From assembly GCA_017463665.1 (NCBI GenBank), contig JAFTOT010000075.1, forward strand, positions 1-42,062: DNA of 42,062 bases, given 5' to 3'. Every line of letters begins with the position of its first letter. Position 1 is the first letter of the stretch. This DNA is from Clostridia bacterium (lineage in GTDB: Bacteria > Bacillota > Clostridia > Oscillospirales > CAG-272). Shown one piece after another: positions 36,995-42,062 of the stretch. Both the position numbers and the translations under genes were made by a program. Under the pieces are notes generated by a model. That model ran no database searches. It saw nothing but the letters and a program-made list of their open reading frames with translations, and was not told the DNA's origin.

Positions 36995-39264
36995 TACTCG
37001 AAGCCCTCCTCTTTCTTGTCGGCTTCTGCCTGCTCCGCCATCGTCTGGATCTGGATGAGCTTGTAGTATTTACCCTTGGCAGCGATCAGCTCCTCGGGCG
37101 TACCCGTCTCGATGATCTCGCCCTTGTCGAGCACCACGATCTTGTTTGCCTTACGCAAGGTGGAGAGACGGTGCGCGATCATAATGGTGGTGCGCTCGCT
37201 GATGAGGTTTTCGATCGCCTGCTGAATCAGACTCTCGGTCTCGGAGTCGACCGACGCGGTCGCCTCGTCAAAGATCAGCATGCGGGGGTTCATCAGGACG
37301 GTGCGGGCGATCGAAAGTCGCTGCCGCTCACCGCCCGAAAGACCGACGCCGCGCTCACCGAGCATCGAATCGTAGCCGTCGGGCAGACGTGCGATGAACT
37401 CATGCGCATTTGCCACCTCGGCGGCGTGGAAGACCTCTTCCACCTGCGCGTCGGGTTTACTGAACGAAATGTTGTTATAGACCGTGTCGCGGAACATCAT
37501 CGAATCCTGCTGTACATAGCCGATCTGCGAACGGTAGTAGCCGAGGTCGATGTCGCGGATGTTGACACCGTCCACGAGGATCTCGCCCTCGTAATTGTCG
37601 TAGAAGCGCATCAGCAGGTTGACCAGCGTGGACTTGCCCGAGCCGGTCGTGCCGACGATGCCGACGATGTCGCCCTTCTCGATCGTAAGATTGATGTTCG
37701 ACAGCGTCATCTTGGTGCGGTCAAACGAGAAGTTGACATCTTTGAACTCGATCTTGCCGCGCATCTTGGGGCAGTTGCCCTTGCCGCGGTCGGGTTCTTC
37801 CTCCGCGTCGATGATATCGAGCACGCGCTCTGCCGAGGAAAGGGCATGCTGATAGGTGTCACTGAAGTTTGCAAAGAAGTTGACGGGCGTGTAGAACATC
37901 GAGGCATAGGAGATGAAGGCTACCAGCGTACCGATGCTGAGTCCCTCTCCGCCCGAGCTTATGACCCAGATACCGCCGATGAACCAGATCAGCAGCGTGC
38001 CGCACGCGTTGAAGAACGAAACGATCGTGGGGAACGCGGTGGAGATACGCGCACTGCGCTTATCCACCTTGAGCCATTCGGTGTTATACGCCTTGAAGTA
38101 GTCGCCGCTGCGCTGCTCGGCGGAAAACGCCTTGACCACGCGGATGCCGGGAAGCGTATCGGTCAAAACCGAAACGACCGACGCCCAGCGCCGCCATATC
38201 TTACGGTAGAACGGCAGGATCTTCTTGCCGAAGATCTTGGAGCCGATGACCGTGAACGGGATCGGCACGAGCGTGACCAGCGCCAGCTTGTAGTCCATAC
38301 CGAACATGATGAACACGATGCCGATCATGGTGAAGAACTGCACGACCACCTCCTGCGTGAGGCGGAGCATGAAGGACTGCAGCGTGGACGTGTCGCCGCT
38401 GATACGGTTGATGACCGAACCGGTCGAGGTCTTATCATAGAAGCGCATGCTGAGCTTCTGTGCCTTGGCATAGACATCGTTGCGCAGGGCGTACACCATG
38501 TTGTCGCCGCTCACGCGCAGGCGATAGCTGCGGATGATGGCAAGAATATGCCGCAGAAGCTGTGCGCCGAGCAAAAAGCCGACCACGCCGTACAGGCGGG
38601 AGAGATTGTCGCCGAGGAGCACATCGTCTACCAGCGTTTGTGTCGCAACGGGCTGCAGCATCGAGAGCGTGGTGCCCGCCAGCGACAGGATCATACATAG
38701 GAGCAGGTTCGGCAGCTCGGGCTTGACATATACGGCGAGCTTTTTGACAAGCTTGCCCTTGGATTGACAGGCGATGCACTCCGCACCCGGATGCAGCAGC
38801 TTTCTGCCGCAGCGCGGGCAAACGCACATTGCCTTTTCATAGCCTGCCGCCACCGCGTCATACGCGCGCGCAGCATCCTCGCCCGCCGCGATTTTTGTGA
38901 TATAATCCGCCGCCATGTCGCAAAGCGTTGCGACCGCGTAGGTAAAGCGGAACATCTCGATCGTTTCGCCGCCCGTATCCGTCAGGATCAGCCGCGCGTT
39001 TCCGTACATGCGTTTCACATCCGCCTTTTCCACATCGGCGTGTGCTACGGCACGCAGAAGCTTACCGTCCTCGTCCATGGCAAAGCTGCGCCGCTCGGTC
39101 ACAGCAAGCAGGCTGATGCCGTACTTCGCTTCCATCGTAAGATCGCCGACGACTGCAAAAAGGATCTTTTCATCCTTGCCGCAAACCTCGGCACGCGTGT
39201 GTTCAAGCTTTTCCAAAAGCTCGGTCGGGATTTCCTTGTTGATCAGGATGCCACCAATATTCAA
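36994..39264 (-). CDS. ABC exporter with N-terminal PH-like region and zinc ribbon
   Basis: A 756-residue full half-transporter. Residues about 1-130 form a soluble beta-rich region (ILFAVVGDLTMEAKYGISLL, RLILTDTGGETIEMFRF). Cys149/152 and Cys163/166 (CPRCGRKLLHPGAECIAC) form a zinc ribbon. Membrane helices span about 175-460. The nucleotide-binding domain is canonical: VGTTGSGKSTLVNLLMRFYD, LSGGERQRLSIARTVL, MLIFDEATASVDSETE and MIAHRLSTL, so it can work as a homodimer. The TTG at 39264 is chosen because GGAGGACAAGG precedes it; the longer frame, also TTG, has no ribosome binding site. It is the first gene of an operon with DUF1854 and darA. The cargo is unknown. Confidence 0.9.
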   Translation of the reverse strand: MNIGGILINKEIPTELLEKLEHTRAEVCGKDEKILFAVVGDLTMEAKYGISLLAVTERRSFAMDEDGKLLRAVAHADVEKADVKRMYGNARLILTDTGGETIEMFRFTYAVATLCDMAADYITKIAAGEDAARAYDAVAAGYEKAMCVCPRCGRKLLHPGAECIACQSKGKLVKKLAVYVKPELPNLLLCMILSLAGTTLSMLQPVATQTLVDDVLLGDNLSRLYGVVGFLLGAQLLRHILAIIRSYRLRVSGDNMVYALRNDVYAKAQKLSMRFYDKTSTGSVINRISGDTSTLQSFMLRLTQEVVVQFFTMIGIVFIMFGMDYKLALVTLVPIPFTVIGSKIFGKKILPFYRKIWRRWASVVSVLTDTLPGIRVVKAFSAEQRSGDYFKAYNTEWLKVDKRSARISTAFPTIVSFFNACGTLLIWFIGGIWVISSGGEGLSIGTLVAFISYASMFYTPVNFFANFSDTYQHALSSAERVLDIIDAEEEPDRGKGNCPKMRGKIEFKDVNFSFDRTKMTLSNINLTIEKGDIVGIVGTTGSGKSTLVNLLMRFYDNYEGEILVDGVNIRDIDLGYYRSQIGYVQQDSMMFRDTVYNNISFSKPDAQVEEVFHAAEVANAHEFIARLPDGYDSMLGERGVGLSGGERQRLSIARTVLMNPRMLIFDEATASVDSETESLIQQAIENLISERTTIMIAHRLSTLRKANKIVVLDKGEIIETGTPEELIAAKGKYYKLIQIQTMAEQAEADKKEEGFE

Positions 39265-39491
39265 ACCTTGTCCTCCGGTCCGCCCTGTGCGCGCGAATGA
39301 GCGCCGACCACAAAAACGGACTTTTTTCAAATGCCGCTTGTCTGCATGACAGACAATTTTTTCTTGGTACCCTCATAATACCATGCAAGTTCCGAAAAGA
39401 AAACCACTTTTTCGTTTTTTTGGGCAAGTCTCCAATCTTTTTGGTAATTCTAAACAAAAATCCGCCCTGTCAATTTGACAAAGCGGATAGC

Positions 39492-39518
39492 AAAACGGCG
39501 GGATTTTTCCCGCCGTTT
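39492..39518 (-). terminator. Terminator of the GT28 glycosyltransferase gene
   Basis: Stem AAACGGCGGGA/TCCCGCCGTTT with a TTTT loop. It lies 19 bases past the stop, with a short T run on the minus strand. Confidence 0.8.
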
Positions 39519-39536
39519 CAGTTTTTGATAGCAGGT

Positions 39537-40658
39537 TTATTTTTCGTCTGCATACTGTTCCACAAGCTCTTTGGTCAATGTGTACAGATCCTCTGTGGAA
39601 TTCGGTTTTGCGATCGCCTCGATGGCGTGCGCCATATCTGCAAGCCTTGCCGAACTGTGCAGGAGCTGATAGAAAACATCCTCAAAATGCGTGTGCGCAT
39701 CCACCGCCATGGCAACGCCGTTGTTGAGCAGGAAGTTTGCATTGCGCTGCTCGTGTCCGGGGATGGGATTGCAGATGATGATGGGCAGCCCCTTGACCAG
39801 AGCTTCCGAGGTGGTGAGCCCGCCGGGCTTTGTGATGATAACATCGGAAGCGTCCATAAGAAGCGAAACTTCTTTCGTAAAGCCGAAATTTAGCACCCGC
39901 TTCTTTGTGCGCAGAGCATCCACGCTCTCCTTTGCCTCCTGATTGTTGCCGCATACAGAAATGATCTGAAAATCGCCATCCACCGCGTCCAGCTCTTCCA
40001 CGACCGCCGCAATATCGCCGTAGCCCATGCTGCCGCCCATGAGCAGAACCGTCATCTTGTCGGCGAGCCCGAGCTCGGCGCGTGCACGCGCTCTCGGTAC
40101 GCTCTCGGTGAACTGACGGCGCACGGGAATACCGATCGGCGCGATCTGCTCGAGACGGATCCCCTTGCGCAGCAGCTGCGAGGTGAGCAGCTCGTTGGCG
40201 ATCACGATACGGTCGGTGCTGCGCGCCTCCTCCCACAGCGGATGCACGGTGTAATCGGTCACTACACCGATCATGGGCACGTCAATGCCGTTTTTGGTTT
40301 TGAGCAGGTCGGTGACCACGCCGAGGAAGGAATGCGTATAGATGATCGCGTCGGGCGAATACTGCTTGATAAACTTGCCGAGCTTTTTGGTCAGCTGCAG
40401 ATTGGCAATGCGATAAAGGCTGGTCCCTGTGGTCTTGCGGTTTTCGGCAAGGGCATAAGACTTGGCAAACAGCTTTTTAAAATCCTTGGTCACAAGCAGG
40501 TATCCCTGCTTGATGATCTCGTAGAGTGCCTTGCTGACATAGCGGTACGCGTCAAAAACTTCCGCCTCATCCCCGTGCTCGGTAAAGGCACGGCGGATCG
40601 CCTCCGCGGTGGAGTTGTGCCCCTCGCCTGCGGTGATGGATAAGATCAAAACTTTCAT
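39537..40658 (-). CDS. Processive diacylglycerol glucosyltransferase/MGDG synthase-type GT28 enzyme
   Basis: A 373-residue GT-B glycosyltransferase related to MurG and UgtP. The N-terminal MGDG_synth domain starts KVLILSITAGEGHNSTAEAI and includes PDAIIYTHSFLGVVTDLL and VVTDYTVHPLW. The C-terminal domain has VLLMGGSMGYGDI, DVIITKPGGLTTSEALVKGL and PIPGHEQRNANFLL, which bind the UDP-sugar. Such enzymes add glucose or galactose to diacylglycerol, giving membrane glycolipids and lipoteichoic acid anchors. The ATG at 40658 follows GGAGAG and gives the standard family N-terminus; the longer frame does not. It is divergent from the DUF6062 gene. Confidence 0.92.
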   Translation of the reverse strand: MKVLILSITAGEGHNSTAEAIRRAFTEHGDEAEVFDAYRYVSKALYEIIKQGYLLVTKDFKKLFAKSYALAENRKTTGTSLYRIANLQLTKKLGKFIKQYSPDAIIYTHSFLGVVTDLLKTKNGIDVPMIGVVTDYTVHPLWEEARSTDRIVIANELLTSQLLRKGIRLEQIAPIGIPVRRQFTESVPRARARAELGLADKMTVLLMGGSMGYGDIAAVVEELDAVDGDFQIISVCGNNQEAKESVDALRTKKRVLNFGFTKEVSLLMDASDVIITKPGGLTTSEALVKGLPIIICNPIPGHEQRNANFLLNNGVAMAVDAHTHFEDVFYQLLHSSARLADMAHAIEAIAKPNSTEDLYTLTKELVEQYADEK

Positions 40659-40687
40659 ATATCTCTCCGTTGATTTCAGAAAAACTC

Positions 40688-40716
40688 TTCTCAAAGGCAA
40701 AAAAGTATATTATAAT
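40688..40716 (+). promoter_or_regulatory. Promoter of the DUF6062 gene
   Basis: TTCTCA (40688-40693), 17-base spacer, perfect TATAAT (40711-40716). The A/T-rich palindromic -10 (TATTATAATAT-like) may also serve the divergent glycosyltransferase gene. Confidence 0.6.
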
Positions 40717-40764
40717 ATTATCACAAGAACATACACAAATCAACCGATAAGGAAAATTTAAGAA

Positions 40765-41478
40765 ATGGAAAAGATTTATACCATACCCGTCAACGAAGCG
40801 TTTGACCGCTCCGCCGCCGACAAGGCATGCGGCTGCCCGTTCTGCTCGCTCTACAACATGCTGGAGCAAAACGAGATCGACGCCATCCTCGGTGCCGCCA
40901 TGATGGAGCCCGATATCCGCATGGAGACCAACAAGAAGGGGTTCTGCAAGGAGCATTTTGACATTATGTTTGGCTATAAGAACCGTCTCGGCCTTGCGCT
41001 GATCCTCGAAAGTCACCTCGGCGAAAACCGCGCTGCCGCGTTCCCGAAGGGGCTGTCCTCGCTGATGGGCGGCGGCTCGGGCGTCAAAAAGCTGTCCGAG
41101 ATGTCCTGCAGCTGCTATGTCTGCGACAAGATCGAGTACCATTTCTCCCGCATGCTCGATACCGCCGTGCTGCTCTATGCCGAGGAAGACGCCTTTCGCA
41201 AGAAGTTTGCGGCGCAGCCCTATTTCTGCCTGCCCCATTATGCGCGCATGATGGAGTATGCCAAGTCCAAGCTGTCGAAAAAGGTGTATCCCGAGTTTGA
41301 AGAGACCGCCAAGTCGATCGAAGAAGGCTACTACGCGGAGCTGAGCGAAGATGTCTCCTGGTTCTGCAAAAAGTTCGACTACCGCTACGAGGAAGAACCC
41401 TGGAAAAACTCCAAGGACGCCGTCGAGCGCGCCATTAAGTTCCTTCGCAGCGATCTGCACACCATGAAAAGCAAGTAA
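40765..41478 (+). CDS. DUF6062 family Cys-rich protein
   Basis: A 237-residue cytoplasmic protein. Cysteine/histidine clusters are spaced through it: CGCPFCSLY (23-31), KGFCKEHFDIM, MSCSCYVCDKIEYHF and YFCLPHYARMMEY. This fits the DUF6062 family of Clostridia, which looks like a duplicated metal- or disulfide-binding module (CxxC...CxxH twice). The function is not known to me. AAGGA lies 12 bases before the ATG. It stands alone between a promoter and the terminator at 41647, and divergent to the glycolipid synthase gene. Confidence 0.85.
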   Translation: MEKIYTIPVNEAFDRSAADKACGCPFCSLYNMLEQNEIDAILGAAMMEPDIRMETNKKGFCKEHFDIMFGYKNRLGLALILESHLGENRAAAFPKGLSSLMGGGSGVKKLSEMSCSCYVCDKIEYHFSRMLDTAVLLYAEEDAFRKKFAAQPYFCLPHYARMMEYAKSKLSKKVYPEFEETAKSIEEGYYAELSEDVSWFCKKFDYRYEEEPWKNSKDAVERAIKFLRSDLHTMKSK

Positions 41479-41523
41479 GAATGATCGGTTATACGGTATA
41501 GCCCAAGAGAGCCGAACAAAATC

Positions 41524-41625
41524 GTAGGGACAGGCGTCCTCGACTGTCCGAAAAAGCAAAGGTTTGATGTTTTACAAAACGGACAGTCGAGGACGCAATG
41601 CGACCGTAGGTCGTTATGTCCCTAC
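41524..41625. repeat. Palindromic intergenic repeat with embedded hairpin module
   Basis: Terminal repeats GTAGGGACA (41524-41532) and TGTCCCTAC (41617-41625) enclose an inner pair GCGTCCTCGACTGTCCG (41534-41550) and its complement (41580-41596). The segment AATGCGACCGTAGGTCGTTA (41597-41616), present only on the right side, is the same hairpin module seen in repeat family B. Confidence 0.85.
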
Positions 41626-41646
41626 AATGTATATGTGATCCTTTAC

Positions 41647-41687
41647 AAAACAGCAGCGGAAAACTTTCGTTTTCCGCTGCTGTTTTT
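41647..41687. terminator. Bidirectional terminator
   Basis: A perfect 18-base stem (arms 41647-41664 and 41669-41686, loop TTTC) around CAGCAGCGG lies between convergent genes, with A and T tracts. Confidence 0.9.
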
Positions 41688-41688
41688 C

Positions 41689-41913
41689 TCATTCCATAAA
41701 GTCGATGTCGTCCATATCGTCGGCAGCATTTTTGACTGCTGCCATGTCGATGATGCCCTCGGCGGCGAGATACGCCACCACGGATGTGGCGATCATGGTG
41801 GCGCCTTCTGCCGTGCTGCCGCCGGCGATCAGTACAACGCCGCTGACGATGCCCGCGACCGCCACGAGGAACTTGCGGCTGGTGAGCTTGGTTTTAAGGT
41901 CCTTCATGTTCAT
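41689..41913 (-). CDS. Small phage-like membrane protein
   Basis: A 74-residue protein: MNMKDLKTKLTSRKFLVAVA, then two hydrophobic segments (about 13-33 and 41-61, with VAGIVSGVVLIAGG and ATMIATSVVAYLAAEGIIDM) and an acidic tail DDMDDIDFME. The size and hairpin topology resemble phage holin-neighbourhood proteins, but the family is not one I can name. The ATG at 41913 follows AGGAGG by 9 bases. It lies inside the end of the upstream gene (20-base overlap), a phage-like arrangement. Confidence 0.72.
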   Translation of the reverse strand: MNMKDLKTKLTSRKFLVAVAGIVSGVVLIAGGSTAEGATMIATSVVAYLAAEGIIDMAAVKNAADDMDDIDFME

Positions 41914-42061
41914 ATGTATTGTCCTCCTGTTCGGGCACATTGCCCTTTATTTTTTCTTTGTTTTCGACGGCACTTTTGAGCATATAGCCGAGCACGCCGC
42001 CCGTCATGGGCGTGCAGATGTAGGCAGTGAGATCGGTGGTATTCACGGTGAGATCGCCGCG
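41894..42061 (-). CDS. C-terminal fragment of a small membrane protein (phage-like)
   Basis: The open frame entering from the right edge reads RGDLTVNTTDLTAYICTPMT then GGVLGYMLKSAVENKEKIKG and ends NVPEQEDNTYEHEGP before TAA at 41896-41894. The N-terminus is outside the window. TAYICTPMTGGVLGYML could be a short membrane segment. The last codons include the ribosome binding site and start of the next gene, so the two are coupled. Confidence 0.6.
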   Translation of the reverse strand, partial: RGDLTVNTTDLTAYICTPMTGGVLGYMLKSAVENKEKIKGNVPEQEDNTYEHEGP

Positions 42062-42062
42062 C

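Noticed and set aside
36506-39264. A cyanophycin-related system because of DUF1854
   Set aside because: No cyanophycin synthetase or cyanophycinase gene is nearby; the family link alone does not support that role here.

Overview
The window is a chromosomal stretch of a low-redundancy, moderately GC-rich anaerobic Firmicute, most likely a gut-type Clostridia (Oscillospirales-like). This is inferred from pyruvate:ferredoxin oxidoreductase (nifJ), an SLH-domain surface enzyme, a copper-amine-oxidase-N-domain secreted protein, the mnmG-rsmG-noc gene order, a DarA-type c-di-AMP receptor, a processive-glucosyltransferase-type GT28 enzyme, and Clostridia-restricted DUF6062 and DUF6809 proteins. Ribosome binding sites are strong (GGAGG-like), and many promoters match the vegetative consensus closely.

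Layout. 1-1528 (minus): an operon of a hypothetical protein, a Cys-cluster protein, an ArsR-DUF2087 regulator and a truncated XRE regulator, driven by a perfect-consensus promoter. 1554-3530 (plus): an ECF sigma factor translationally coupled to a membrane-anchored putative anti-sigma factor. 3654-7877 (plus): a heterodimeric ABC exporter with one degenerate ATP site, then MTA/SAH nucleosidase. 8160-11208 (minus): a GH43-type glycosidase, radC with an upstream unknown gene, and tRNA-Thr(CGT). 11268-12122 (plus): rsmA. 12704-17475 (minus): a carbohydrate uptake operon (lipoprotein binding protein, two permeases, 4-alpha-glucanotransferase) with no ATPase of its own. 17675-21357 (minus): nifJ. 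21429-22927: an AraC regulator and a divergently oriented orphan winged-helix regulator. 22985-27146 (minus): two exported proteins, a GH26-like enzyme with SLH anchors and a protein with two near-identical repeats. 27254-34175 (plus): galactokinase, then WalJ-type hydrolase, rlmH, mnmG, rsmG and noc.

An AT-richer accessory island lies at about 34190-36165. It carries a Fic protein, a DUF6809 protein and a 50-residue ribbon-helix-helix repressor. The last two are transcribed divergently across an array of GTGGTA/TACCAC half-sites. A diverged second copy of the 3' end of noc lies on the far side of fic, which marks the insertion or recombination that brought fic in. 36169-39264 (minus) is a compact operon of an ABC exporter with an N-terminal zinc ribbon, a DUF1854 protein and the c-di-AMP receptor. 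39537-41478 holds a glycolipid synthase-type enzyme and a divergent DUF6062 protein. The right edge has two overlapping small membrane-protein genes that look phage-derived.

Intergenic spaces are filled with several families of palindromic, MITE-like repeats, some sharing a common hairpin module. The best candidates for undescribed biology are the RHH/DUF6809 divergon with its operator array, the fic insertion scar at noc, and the ABC-DUF1854-DarA operon.
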